From Harryflintia acetispora (GTDB taxonomy: Bacteria; Bacillota; Clostridia; Oscillospirales; Ruminococcaceae): 64,000 nucleotides of DNA. This document shows positions 14,785 to 22,448 of the stretch, in pieces. Each line of letters opens with the position of its first letter. The first letter of the stretch is position 1. The notes under the pieces were generated by a model, which worked only from the letters and a program-made list of their open reading frames with translations, did not search any database and was not told the DNA's origin. Both the position numbers and the translations under genes were made by a program. Location: assembly GCA_004340125.1 (NCBI GenBank), contig SLUK01000006.1, positions 62,001-126,000 of the forward strand. The letters run 5' to 3'.

Positions 14785-15228
14785 ATGTTAAAAGTCAACG
14801 GCAAAAGCTACGATTGGGGCGACGTGGACGTCAGAATCCCCGGCCTCAATCTCCAGGCCACCGAGGTCAGCTACGACGACGAGCTGGAAAAAGAATCCGT
14901 GTACGGATTCGGGCGTCGTCCCCGTGGGTACGGCACCGGCAACTACAAGTCGGAGGGCAAGCTGACCATGCTGCGCGACGACTTTGACGAGGTGCTGGAC
15001 TACTGCAAGCGCAGCGGCAAGGGGATTTATGACCTGATCTTTCCCAAAATGACGGTTTCCTATGCCAACGATGGGGACCGCACCCGGACCGACGTGCTGA
15101 ACAGTGTGACCATCACCAAGACCAGCAATAAGGCCAGCCAGGGGGACAAAAGCCTGGCCGTCGAGCTGGACCTGCTGATCATCCACGGGATCGATCGGGA
15201 CGGCGTCAAGCCCATTTCCGGACGCTGA
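14785..15228 (+). CDS. tail tube protein (gpM position)
   Basis: A 147-residue tube protein. The pattern KVNGKSYDWGDVDVRIPG, YGFGRRPRGYGTGNYKSEGK and VNSVTITKTSNK-like C-terminal strands fits the Mu gpM/phage tube family that stacks in hexamers inside the sheath. It follows the sheath gene by 14 bases with GGGAGGGATACGA as ribosome site. Gene order sheath-tube-chaperone-tape measure is conserved in contractile tails. Confidence 0.88.
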   Translation: MLKVNGKSYDWGDVDVRIPGLNLQATEVSYDDELEKESVYGFGRRPRGYGTGNYKSEGKLTMLRDDFDEVLDYCKRSGKGIYDLIFPKMTVSYANDGDRTRTDVLNSVTITKTSNKASQGDKSLAVELDLLIIHGIDRDGVKPISGR

Positions 15229-15266
15229 TCGTCAGGATATTTGACAATAACTAAGGAGGATTATTT

Positions 15267-15653
15267 ATGGAAAGCGTAGTGTTTGAGAGCGCATATATCC
15301 CCGAGACCGAGTCGCAGAGATTCGAGTTTGAGAGCCTCGAAGAGGAGCTCAGGGCAAAGTACGGCAAGGTGTATCGGGTGGAGGCGATCATCGAGCCGGA
15401 CGACGAGACCCAGCTCGAGATGACCTACTACTTTAAACGGCCCAACACGGCCAGCTATGACCGGTACGTCAAAATGATGTCCAAGAGTATGACCAAGGCG
15501 CTGCGGGACTTTGTCTTTGACAATGTGCTCGCCGAGAGCCGGGAAAAACTCGAGCGTGACCTGGAGGAGTACCCCGCCCTGACGCTTGACGTCGGCCAAA
15601 AGCTGCTGGCTATGCTCGGGCTCACGACTTCGACAAATTTAAAGATGCTCTAG
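15267..15653 (+). CDS. tail assembly chaperone, short form (gp41-like)
   Basis: A 128-residue acidic, helical protein between the tube and tape-measure genes, the place of the lambda G/Mu gp41 chaperone that coats the tape measure during tail assembly. It opens MESVVFESAYIPETE and contains VEAIIEPDDETQLEMTYYFK. The reading frame ends in TAG at 15651-15653, but a slippery A AAT TTA at 15635-15641 allows a shift into the -1 frame. The start follows AAGGAGGATTATTT. Confidence 0.85.
   Translation: MESVVFESAYIPETESQRFEFESLEEELRAKYGKVYRVEAIIEPDDETQLEMTYYFKRPNTASYDRYVKMMSKSMTKALRDFVFDNVLAESREKLERDLEEYPALTLDVGQKLLAMLGLTTSTNLKML
15635..15641 (+). promoter_or_regulatory. -1 programmed ribosomal frameshift site
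   Basis: The heptamer A AAT TTA is in phase with the upstream gene (AAT codon at 15636-15638), the classical X XXY YYZ form with AAA, TTT and A. Slippage by -1 continues in a frame that stays open for 77 codons, while frame 0 ends 10 bases later. A short CTCT/AGAG hairpin (about 15648-15658) lies just downstream and could stimulate it. Tail chaperone pairs made by frameshifting are widespread in long-tailed phages. Confidence 0.85.
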
Positions 15654-15874
15654 GAGAGGCGATCGGGGAGGTACAAAGCAACTTTGTCGAGGCCGGGCTG
15701 CTCGAGATTTACCGCTTTGTGCCTCTCCCGCTCCTGGAGCGGGTCGGCGATCCGATGGAGCTGGAGCTGGACGACTTTATCCGTTTGCTTTCCAGGGCAC
15801 GCTGCCTCGAGGAGATCGAGGAGCAGATCGTCGCGCAGGGGATCGCCCGGGCATTTTCAGACGGGGAGACATAA
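15641..15874 (+). CDS. tail assembly chaperone, -1 frame extension (gp42-like)
   Basis: This frame reads KDALGEAIGEVQSNFVEAGL, then LEIYRFVPLPLLERVGD and EIEEQIVAQGIARAFS before TAA at 15872. It has no good start codon or ribosome site of its own and is entered by slippage at 15635-15641, giving a fused product of about 202 residues. The helical, acidic character matches the T domain of G-T fusion proteins, which contacts the tape measure. It ends immediately before a hairpin that terminates the opposing minus-strand gene. Confidence 0.82.
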   Translation, partial: KDALGEAIGEVQSNFVEAGLLEIYRFVPLPLLERVGDPMELELDDFIRLLSRARCLEEIEEQIVAQGIARAFSDGET

Positions 15875-15877
15875 AAA

Positions 15878-15905
15878 AAGGACCGGCCTAAAAGGTCGGG
15901 TCCTT
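15878..15905 (-). terminator. terminator of the minus-strand membrane-protein gene
   Basis: AAGGACC pairs with GGTCCTT, with a further GGCC/GGTC inner stem. Read on the minus strand it is followed by TTTTTTTAT, an intrinsic terminator. The stop codon of the minus-strand gene (15888) lies inside the hairpin. On the plus strand there is no T run, so tail transcription should pass through. Confidence 0.8.
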
Positions 15906-16133
15906 GTGGGTGATCCAGGACTTATACAGTTTGGTGGCGCGCCTTACGGTCAGCCAAAACGATTTACAGTTTGCAAGATGTGGGTATTGGCGTTTGGCCT
16001 TTGACCCACCTAACCATATCCCATAGGGGACGACATAGATCATCAACGGTACATATACGATAATGCAAAGCGAGACGCCGAGGCAAAAAGTAAACATCAA
16101 AACTTTTAAAACAAACATTATACCAACAAACAT
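15888..16133 (-). CDS. small membrane protein encoded against the tail operon (moron)
   Basis: An 81-residue protein, the only minus-strand gene in the prophage part. It starts MFVGIMFVLKVLMFTF and has one long or two short membrane helices up to about residue 42. A short WLGGSKAKRQYPHL loop and a basic C-terminal segment (FWLTVRRATKLYKSWI) follow. ATG at 16133 has AGGAGG 7 bases upstream. It carries its own promoter (16156-16184) and terminator, so it can be expressed from the prophage. I do not recognise the family; superinfection exclusion or another lysogenic-conversion role is plausible but unproven. Confidence 0.75.
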   Translation of the reverse strand: MFVGIMFVLKVLMFTFCLGVSLCIIVYVPLMIYVVPYGIWLGGSKAKRQYPHLANCKSFWLTVRRATKLYKSWITHKDPTF

Positions 16134-16155
16134 ATCAGCACCTCCTCGCAATTCC

Positions 16156-16184
16156 AGTATATCACAAAGAAAGGAGGTTTTAAA
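16156..16184 (-). promoter_or_regulatory. promoter of the minus-strand membrane-protein gene
   Basis: On the minus strand the -35 is TTTAAA (16184-16179) and the -10 is TATACT (16161-16156), 17 bp apart. Transcription would start near 16149, just ahead of the AGGAGG at 16146-16141. The promoter overlaps the ribosome site of the plus-strand tape-measure gene, so the two directions may interfere. Confidence 0.6.
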
Positions 16185-18884
16185 GTGGGTCTTGAATCTG
16201 TTTTTAAGCTGTCACTGATCATGAACATGGTTGACAACCTGACCGGTCCGGTCGCAAAAATCGGAACGAGCGTCGGGGCACAGATGTCAAAAATCAACCG
16301 TACCACTAACTTTTTTGGTAACATGACCAAGGCCGGTGCGGCAATGGCTACGGCGGGGTCACAGATCGCCGGTGCGGTTTTGGCTCCGGTGGAGGCAACC
16401 TTTGCAACCCGGCGCGCGATCGGCGAGCTGTCCTCGCTGGGGGTCAAAGACCTGGGCGTGGTCGAGCAGGCTGCTAAAAACTTTTCCAGCACCTGGGCCG
16501 GGACCACCAAGGCTGAGTTTATTGCCGCTGCCTATGATATTAAAAGCGGTATCGCCTCCCTGACTGACGCCGGGGTGGCGGGCTACACCGAGCTGTCGGG
16601 CATTACGGCCAAGGCAACCAAGTCCTCGATCGCTGAGATGACCAACTTGTTTGCCACCGGCTACGGCATTTACAAGGACTTTTACAGTGATCTCTCCGAC
16701 ATGCAATTCGGGGAAATGTTTTCTGCCGGGATCGCCAAGTCGGTCCAGCAGTTTAAAACGACGGGTTCGGGGATGGCCCAGGCGATCCAGACGCTCGGCG
16801 GCTCGGCCACCACCGCGCAGGTGCCCCTCGAGGAGCAGCTGTCTGTCTTGGGTATGCTGCAAGCCACCATGGGCGGCAGCGAGGCGGGCACCAAGTACAA
16901 AGCCTTTCTTCGCTCCGCCGCCAAGGGCGGCAAGGAGCTGGGCCTGAGCTTTTTGGACACCAACAATCAATTGCTGTCCATGCCGGAAATCCTGACGCTG
17001 CTGCGCGGAAAATTCGGCGAGACGATGGACGCCGCCGAAAAAATGGAGCTGCAAAAAGCCTTTGGCGACACTGAGGCCGTGGCCTTGATCGATTTGATGT
17101 ACAGCAAGACCGGGGACCTGCAAAGCAATATCCTATCCTTGTATGACGCAATGGGCGGTGGGATCGGCACGGCCACCGGGATGGCCCAGGCGATCAACAG
17201 CATGGAGCCGGATCAATACCAGATATTCCAGCAGCAGCTACAAAACATCAAGGAGACGCTGGGTGGCAGCGTGTTGCCCACTGTCAATCAGGTCATCGGC
17301 AAGATCAGTGAGGCGGCGCAGAGCTTTGGCGCATGGGCCGAGGAGCACCAGGAGCTGGTCAAGGTCATTATGCTCGTTGTCCTTGGTTTAGGCGGCGTCA
17401 TGGCTGTGGCCGGGACTTTTCTCATGGTTTTTGGCGGAGTAGGATTAATCTTCACGAGAACTGCGAGCTTTGCCGTGGGCTTTGTCAACAAGCTCCAGAA
17501 AATTCCCGGCATGCTCGAAAATGTCCAGATTATGGCGATGTACGCGGGGGACGGGATCAAAAAGGGATTTACCCTGATCAAGGGCGCTGGGTCAACAGCG
17601 GTCTCGGCGGTCAAGAGCGTGGGGCGGGGAGTCGCTGGTTTTGCCAAGACCGCGATCCATGCGGCGGCCACCGCCCTGCCTGGACTGATCGCTTCGGTCT
17701 GGTCCTTCACGTCGGCCCTGCTTGCCAATCCAATCACCTGGGTAGTGATTGGGATCATCGCTCTGGCGGCAGCCTTTATCTTTTGTTATAAAAAATTTGA
17801 CTGGTTCCGGGAGGGCGTCCAGAAGGTTTTGGATGTCTTCCGGTCGATCGGCAAGGGGATCGGATCGGCGTTGACGGCGGTCAAAGACACGGTCGCCGAG
17901 AAGCTCGGCAACATCAAAAAAGCTTACGACGAGCACGGCGGCGGGATCAAGGGCGCGGCTTATGCCGCGCTGGAGGGCGTCAAGTCCTACTATACGATGG
18001 GCTATACATTTTTGGATAAGCTGACGGGCGGCAAGCTGACCGAGGTCAAAAACAAATTTACCGAAAAAATGGGGAGCCTCAAAGAATCGGTCTCCACCGC
18101 CATGGAGGGAGCCAAGCAGTACGCGGCCACCAAGCTGTCCGAAATGCAGCAGGTATATGAGGAGCACGGCGGAGGAATCAAGGGAGCCATGGCGGCGGCC
18201 ATGGAGGGGGTCCACTCCATCCAGGAGGACCTCTTTAACCGGCTTGATAGTATGACCGGCGGACGGCTCTCGGGTATCCGGGATAAATTTGTGTCCGGCA
18301 TCCAATCGATCAAGGATTTCCTGGCCGGGGTCCCGGAATGGTTCCGGGAAGCGGGCCGCAAGATCATCGATACCTTTGTATCCGGGATCAAAAGCGCGAT
18401 TGCCAAGCCCTATGCGGTTATTAAGCGGGGACTCAATAGGGTGCGGCAGCTCCTTCCGTTTTCGGACGCACGAGAGGGTCCGCTGTCCACCTTGACCCTG
18501 TCCGGTCAGCGGACCATGTCCACCTATGCCGGGGGGATCACCTCGGCGGCGGACCTGCCCGCCAAGGCGGCGACCGGGCCCATGGCAAAGCTGGCCTCCC
18601 TATTTGGTTTTGGGGAGGATCAGGCCGAGGGCGTGGACATCCGCGATACCCGGGCCCCGCAGCAGCGGGTGGAGGTCATCAAGGACCTGGTCCGGGAGAC
18701 CGTCACCAAGACCACCGAAAAAGACGTCGAGGACAAGGGCGTCGTCATCCAGACCTTAAAGCTGATGGTGGACTTCTCCAAGATCAAGGAGCTGCCTATG
18801 CTCTTAAAGCTCCTGCGGGAGATCGAGGACTACGCCAACAGCAACAACCTGGATGTCTCAGGAGGGGAGGGACAGCCCGCATGA
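16185..18884 (+). CDS. tail tape measure protein
   Basis: An 899-residue protein that sets tail length. GTG at 16185 follows AAGGAGGTTTTAAA. The first 350 residues carry the conserved TMP/TP901-like region, including NFSSTWAGTTKAEFIAAAYD and GSATTAQVPLEEQLSVLGML. Hydrophobic segments lie near residues 392-425 (VIMLVVLGLGGVMAVAG) and 505-530 (ITWVVIGIIALAAAFIF). An imperfect repeat containing AYDEHGGGIKGAAYAALEGV and VYEEHGGGIKGAMAAAMEGV lies near 585 and 650. The C-terminus is a charged helix. It overlaps the next gene by 4 bases. Confidence 0.93.
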   Translation: MGLESVFKLSLIMNMVDNLTGPVAKIGTSVGAQMSKINRTTNFFGNMTKAGAAMATAGSQIAGAVLAPVEATFATRRAIGELSSLGVKDLGVVEQAAKNFSSTWAGTTKAEFIAAAYDIKSGIASLTDAGVAGYTELSGITAKATKSSIAEMTNLFATGYGIYKDFYSDLSDMQFGEMFSAGIAKSVQQFKTTGSGMAQAIQTLGGSATTAQVPLEEQLSVLGMLQATMGGSEAGTKYKAFLRSAAKGGKELGLSFLDTNNQLLSMPEILTLLRGKFGETMDAAEKMELQKAFGDTEAVALIDLMYSKTGDLQSNILSLYDAMGGGIGTATGMAQAINSMEPDQYQIFQQQLQNIKETLGGSVLPTVNQVIGKISEAAQSFGAWAEEHQELVKVIMLVVLGLGGVMAVAGTFLMVFGGVGLIFTRTASFAVGFVNKLQKIPGMLENVQIMAMYAGDGIKKGFTLIKGAGSTAVSAVKSVGRGVAGFAKTAIHAAATALPGLIASVWSFTSALLANPITWVVIGIIALAAAFIFCYKKFDWFREGVQKVLDVFRSIGKGIGSALTAVKDTVAEKLGNIKKAYDEHGGGIKGAAYAALEGVKSYYTMGYTFLDKLTGGKLTEVKNKFTEKMGSLKESVSTAMEGAKQYAATKLSEMQQVYEEHGGGIKGAMAAAMEGVHSIQEDLFNRLDSMTGGRLSGIRDKFVSGIQSIKDFLAGVPEWFREAGRKIIDTFVSGIKSAIAKPYAVIKRGLNRVRQLLPFSDAREGPLSTLTLSGQRTMSTYAGGITSAADLPAKAATGPMAKLASLFGFGEDQAEGVDIRDTRAPQQRVEVIKDLVRETVTKTTEKDVEDKGVVIQTLKLMVDFSKIKELPMLLKLLREIEDYANSNNLDVSGGEGQPA

Positions 18885-19543
18885 TATTTGTAGATGACAA
18901 GTCGATCAAGGTTGGAGGGGTTGTCCTCCCCGGCCTGATCAAAAGCCTGGAGATCAGCGGCGAGGCGATCATCGACGAGCAGGAGGTCGAGGGCCAGACC
19001 AAAAAGCCCAAGCAGGCCACCGGCTACGAGGACGGCAAGATCACCCTTGAGCTGATCCTGATCGACGGCCCGGACAAGACGGCGATGGAAAAGCTGGAGA
19101 TCATTCAAAACCGATTCCGGGCCCCCGGCCAGGAAAAGCCCGAGGTCTATGAGATCGTCAACGAGCACACGGCGGCGCGGGGATTAAAAAAGGTTATCTT
19201 TAAAGCCCTGCGCCACAAGGCCGAGACCAAAAAGGAGCAGATCGTCGCCACCCTGGAATTTTTGGAGTACACGGCGATCACCATCACAGCACAAAAGGCC
19301 ACCGGCACGATCACCGACGCCGGACCGCTTCCGGCAGAGCAGGAGGAGCTGTTTGATTTCTATTCCCTGGGTCCCCAGCCCGCCGAGGGCGGGAAGCTTT
19401 ACAACTTTAACGGCGATCCCATGACCTATGAGGAGTACATGGCGGCCCGGGGCGCGGCCCCCGAGCTGCCCCAGGGATCACCGGCCAACGACACGGCCAG
19501 CGCCGCCAAGTTTTTGGAAACCCTGAAAGACATGCCATATTGA
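18881..19543 (+). CDS. baseplate/tail protein in the Mu gp43 position
   Basis: A 220-residue protein starting at the ATGA overlap with the tape measure. The N-terminal 130 residues are beta-rich (VDDKSIKVGGVVLPGLIKSL, ISGEAIIDEQEVEG, GKITLELILIDG), consistent with a baseplate hub-associated fold. The last 80 are low-complexity and acidic, with EEYMAARGAAPELPQG. Its place between tape measure and the gp44-like hub protein corresponds to Mu gp43, though sequence similarity to that protein is not evident to me. RNA element C begins 7 bases after the stop. Confidence 0.6.
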   Translation: MIFVDDKSIKVGGVVLPGLIKSLEISGEAIIDEQEVEGQTKKPKQATGYEDGKITLELILIDGPDKTAMEKLEIIQNRFRAPGQEKPEVYEIVNEHTAARGLKKVIFKALRHKAETKKEQIVATLEFLEYTAITITAQKATGTITDAGPLPAEQEELFDFYSLGPQPAEGGKLYNFNGDPMTYEEYMAARGAAPELPQGSPANDTASAAKFLETLKDMPY

Positions 19544-19549
19544 GGAGGA

Positions 19550-19641
19550 AGTTTGAAAGATAAATCTTTCAAACTCATGGAATTGGTGGCTATTCGGCAT
19601 AGCCGAATGGCGGTCGTGTGACCGCCACGCCACCAATTTCC
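19550..19641 (+). ncRNA. structured RNA element C (hairpin plus three-way junction)
   Basis: P0 is AGTTTGAAAGA/TCTTTCAAACT (19550-19560 with 19565-19575; loop TAAA), 11 bp perfect. P1 is AATTGGTGGC/GCCACCAATT (19581-19590 with 19629-19638), 10 bp perfect. It extends by GG/CC past a single bulged T at 19639. P2 is ATTCGGC/GCCGAAT (19592-19598 with 19602-19608; loop ATA). P3 is GGCGGTC/GACCGCC (19609-19615 with 19620-19626; loop GTGT). An AC linker leads to the 3' strand of P1. This is the clearest of the four copies: 35 bp of stem with no mismatch in P0 to P3. The next gene's AAAGGA site follows at once. Confidence 0.85.
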
Positions 19642-19660
19642 GGGAAAGGAAAGATCATAA

Positions 19661-20416
19661 ATGGAATCATGGGAACTGTTTTACCCCGAGATTCGGGCGG
19701 TGGCCGGGCCATACACTTTTAGCAAGGGCGTGGAGATCGAAGGCTTTGCCAGCCAGGACGCCTATTTTGCCTGGGCCAAAATCCGATTTACGCCGGAGTT
19801 TAAACCAAAGATCAGCGTACCGGAGAAAGCCCAAGGCGGGATATATCTCGGCTATGGCGGCCAGCTATGGCCGGTGTTTTCCGGGTTTGTCTCCCGGCCC
19901 TATGACGGGGGCGGCTACGTCAACGAGATCGTCCTCAAGGATCGTATGACCCGGCTCGAGGACACCTACATCACAAATACTTTTTTGGACGCCACCCCCC
20001 AGGAGATCATAGCCTATGGCCTGGCACAGGCCGGGGTCACCGGCTACAAGCTGTCCGGCGATCTTTTACCGCAAAAAAAGACGGTGGCGATCTACCGCAA
20101 AAACGTGATCGCCATGATCAAAGAGGTGCACAGCCTCTGGCGGATCAACAAACGGTTTTTCTTCCAGGACGATATTTTCTATTGGGGGGAGCGTCCGGAT
20201 CAGGACCTGATCTATACATTCGAGTACGCCAAAAACATTATATCCCTCGATCGCCCGCTGGGGGTGTGGGAGCTGGTGACCGTCTCGCTCCCGCAGATCA
20301 AGCACTCCCAAAAGATCAACGTGATCCATCCCCAGGTGAACGGGCAATATGAGGTTAAAAAGGTTTATTTTGAGACCAACGAACGAGGCTTTATCCGCAC
20401 ACACGTTTACTTTTAG
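19661..20416 (+). CDS. baseplate hub protein (Mu gp44/gpD-like)
   Basis: A 251-residue protein: WELFYPEIRAVAGPYTFSKG at the start, then GFASQDAYFAWAKIRFTPEF, SRPYDGGGYVNEIVLKDRM and a beta-rich C-terminal region. The pattern fits the T4 gp27/lambda-like gpD hub family that links tube and spike. ATG at 19661 follows GGAAAGGAAAGATCATAA, immediately 3' of RNA element C. The following gene is the spike-like protein. Confidence 0.72.
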   Translation: MESWELFYPEIRAVAGPYTFSKGVEIEGFASQDAYFAWAKIRFTPEFKPKISVPEKAQGGIYLGYGGQLWPVFSGFVSRPYDGGGYVNEIVLKDRMTRLEDTYITNTFLDATPQEIIAYGLAQAGVTGYKLSGDLLPQKKTVAIYRKNVIAMIKEVHSLWRINKRFFFQDDIFYWGERPDQDLIYTFEYAKNIISLDRPLGVWELVTVSLPQIKHSQKINVIHPQVNGQYEVKKVYFETNERGFIRTHVYF

Positions 20417-20427
20417 GAGGTATCCCA

Positions 20428-20787
20428 ATGGTCGAGGAGATGATCGCGTCCAAGATTAAAAAGACTTTGCAGGAGGATTTTCCGCACCTGCTGACGTCCT
20501 GCATTAAGACGGCTCGGGTGACCGCAGCCGCCAGGCTGGGAAGCTACAGCTACGACGATCTGACCGTCACCAACAAGACCGAGGGCAAGGTCTTTGAGGC
20601 CAAGATCGACGGTCCTTGGTACGAGTACAGCCTTAAAATGCTGACCCGGGACGGAGAGATCGATGAGGAGTTTCCCGAAATTCCGGGGGTGCGCTCCAAG
20701 GTGCAGATCGGTGTCGGCGGCACGGCTGCGGTGGTACTCCTCTATGGCGAGCTGCGCCCCTGTATTGTCGGGGAGATGATAGCGTGA
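20428..20787 (+). CDS. baseplate spike/assembly protein (gpV/gp45-like)
   Basis: A 119-residue protein. KTARVTAAARLGSYSYDDLT and the beta-rich VFEAKIDGPWYEYSLKML lead to VRSKVQIGVGGTAAVVLLYG, the OB-fold pattern of gpV/gp45 spike proteins in shortened form. The protein forms the tip that pierces the cell surface. Start at 20428 follows TAGGAGGTATCCCA. Its TGA stop (20785-20787) lies inside the first stem of RNA element D. Confidence 0.7.
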   Translation: MVEEMIASKIKKTLQEDFPHLLTSCIKTARVTAAARLGSYSYDDLTVTNKTEGKVFEAKIDGPWYEYSLKMLTRDGEIDEEFPEIPGVRSKVQIGVGGTAAVVLLYGELRPCIVGEMIA

Positions 20788-20868
20788 AAGTATCTTTCAC
20801 GCATGTTAAAAACCGGCTTTCGGTTCATCGGGAACCGAATTTCGCTTCGCGAAAGCGCCGCTTTTTTA
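20782..20868 (+). ncRNA. structured RNA element D (hairpin plus three-way junction)
   Basis: P0 is GCGTGAAAG/CTTTCACGC (20782-20790 with 20794-20802; loop TAT) and contains the upstream TGA stop. P1 is AAAAACCGGC with GCCGCTTTTT (20808-20817 with 20857-20866), one C-C mismatch, extended by T-A past a bulged T at 20867. P2 is TTCGGTTC/GAACCGAA (20819-20826 with 20832-20839). P3 is TTTCGC/GCGAAA (20840-20845 with 20849-20854; loop TTC). A GC linker precedes the P1 3' strand. Unlike the others it is followed by one extra hairpin, CGGGCG/CGCCCG, before the next ribosome site. Confidence 0.8.
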
Positions 20869-20913
20869 TCAAGGTCTGCCGGGCGGCACGCCCGACAGGG
20901 AATGGAGGTTAAG

Positions 20914-21321
20914 ATGGCAGGGCTGCATGACACCGACGTTAAGCTGTCCGAGACCTGGCAGCTTACCCAGGCGGCCAACGGGGACGCACCGCTCTGCTCA
21001 GATCTGGACTGCTTTGTCCAGGACATCCGCCTCGAGGCGATCACCCAGCCGGGCGAGCTGTTTTATGACCCCGATTGGGGCTGGGGTCTGCTCGAATTCT
21101 TGAAGAGCGAGGACGACGAGCTGACCCGCCTGGAGATCACCGAGCGGGTCCGCGAAAAGCTCGGGCGCAGAGAGGAGATCACGCCGGGGTCGATCGACAT
21201 CCAGATTAGGCTTGACAACGATCTGCTGATTCTGGACGTGACCTTCGAGGTCCAGGGCACAAAGCAATCAATCACGGTCGGTTTGGACCGTGTCAACGTG
21301 GAGGTGGTAACGCTTGATTGA
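20914..21321 (+). CDS. baseplate wedge protein (gp46/gpW, T4 gp25-like)
   Basis: A 135-residue protein of the gp25/gpW lysozyme-like baseplate family: CFVQDIRLEAITQPGELFYD, DPDWGWGLLEFL and ITERVREKLGRREEITPGS, then a final beta strand pair. ATG at 20914 is preferred because GGAGG lies 5 bases upstream; an in-frame ATG at 20902 also exists. The frame continues upstream into RNA element D only by chance. It overlaps the J-like gene by 8 bases. Confidence 0.85.
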   Translation: MAGLHDTDVKLSETWQLTQAANGDAPLCSDLDCFVQDIRLEAITQPGELFYDPDWGWGLLEFLKSEDDELTRLEITERVREKLGRREEITPGSIDIQIRLDNDLLILDVTFEVQGTKQSITVGLDRVNVEVVTLD

Positions 21322-22447
21322 CAGCAAGATTTTAGACGAAATTCTCCCGGTCCCCGAGCTCGAGGAGCTGCGGGATCAAAGGGTGGCCGAGCTCCAGGAG
21401 CAGGGCTTTGCCATCACAAATTTTAATTCGGGCGGCGTCTTTTATCATCTCCTGATGATCGCCTGCAAAATGAGGATCGAGCTGGCACAGCTCGCCCGCA
21501 CCATCGTAGGCGGGGGTTTTGTATCCCATGCCAACGGCGCATGGCTGGAGCTTAAATCGGCGGACTATTCCAAGCGCCGCAAGGCGGCGGTCAAGACCCA
21601 GGGCTATGTCACGGTCAGCCGGAAACAGCCCGGGGAGGCTGTTAAGATCGGCAAGGGCCAGATAGTTAAGACGATCAAGGACATCAACGGCGACGAGCTG
21701 CGCTACTTTGTGCTGGAGACCACCACCCTGCAAAAGGACGCCCTGGCGGTCAACGTGGTCGTCGAGGCGGAAAAAGAGGGGGCGCGCTACAACGTGCCCA
21801 CCGGGCAAATATCCCGCAGCCTGACACACATCGAGGGGATCGATGAGGTCACCAACCCGGACGGATGGATCATCCGGGAGGGCGCGGACGTGGAGGAAGA
21901 CGAGGGACTGCGCGAGCGAACGCTGCGCGCCTGGTCCGAGCTCTCCACCCAGGCGATCGCGGCCAAGTATCAAAATGTGTGCGAGGGGGTTCCCGGCGTC
22001 CTGTTTGTGACGGTCCACGACCTGCACCCGCGCGGCCAGGGGACGATCGACATTGTGGTCACCGGTACGGCAGGGGAGGCCACCGAGGGGCTGCTCGAGG
22101 ATGTACGCGAGGCTGCCGCCTCGATTGCCGGGCCCTATGACGACATCCTGGTCAAGAGCTCGGTTACGGTGCAGCAGGATGTCGCGGTCACCGTCACGGT
22201 CCCCATCTCCCTCTACGCCGAGGGCCTCGAGGGTAAGGCGGCCTCGGTGATCACCGAGCTTATGCAGATCAGGCGGGGCCGGGCTTTAAACGAGCTGACC
22301 CATGCCGACATCATCTATACCCTCAAAGGGCGGCTGGATGAGATCAGAAACGTCAAGGTGACCACCCCGGCCACGGACCTGTCCCTGGATAGTGACAAGG
22401 TGATCATCCCCGGCGAGATCACCGTGACCGTGCAAAAGGTGGGATAG
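21314..22447 (+). CDS. baseplate J-like protein (Mu gp47)
   Basis: A 377-residue wedge protein of the gpJ/gp47 family. It starts at a TTG inside the preceding gene (MIDSKILDEILPVPE). Typical segments are FNSGGVFYHLLMIACKMRIE, GGGFVSHANGAWLELKSADY, the VEAEKEGARYNVPTGQI strand and GWIIREGADVEEDEGLRERT near residue 185. Together with gp46- and gp48-like proteins it forms the wedges that surround the hub. The T4 counterpart is gp6. Confidence 0.93.
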   Translation: MIDSKILDEILPVPELEELRDQRVAELQEQGFAITNFNSGGVFYHLLMIACKMRIELAQLARTIVGGGFVSHANGAWLELKSADYSKRRKAAVKTQGYVTVSRKQPGEAVKIGKGQIVKTIKDINGDELRYFVLETTTLQKDALAVNVVVEAEKEGARYNVPTGQISRSLTHIEGIDEVTNPDGWIIREGADVEEDEGLRERTLRAWSELSTQAIAAKYQNVCEGVPGVLFVTVHDLHPRGQGTIDIVVTGTAGEATEGLLEDVREAAASIAGPYDDILVKSSVTVQQDVAVTVTVPISLYAEGLEGKAASVITELMQIRRGRALNELTHADIIYTLKGRLDEIRNVKVTTPATDLSLDSDKVIIPGEITVTVQKVG

Positions 22448-22448
22448 C

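Noticed and set aside
11432..20868. Interpretation of the three-way junctions as hammerhead or other self-cleaving ribozymes.
   Set aside because: The junction linkers are 0-3 bases and lack the CUGANGA and GAAA core; no known ribozyme core is visible.
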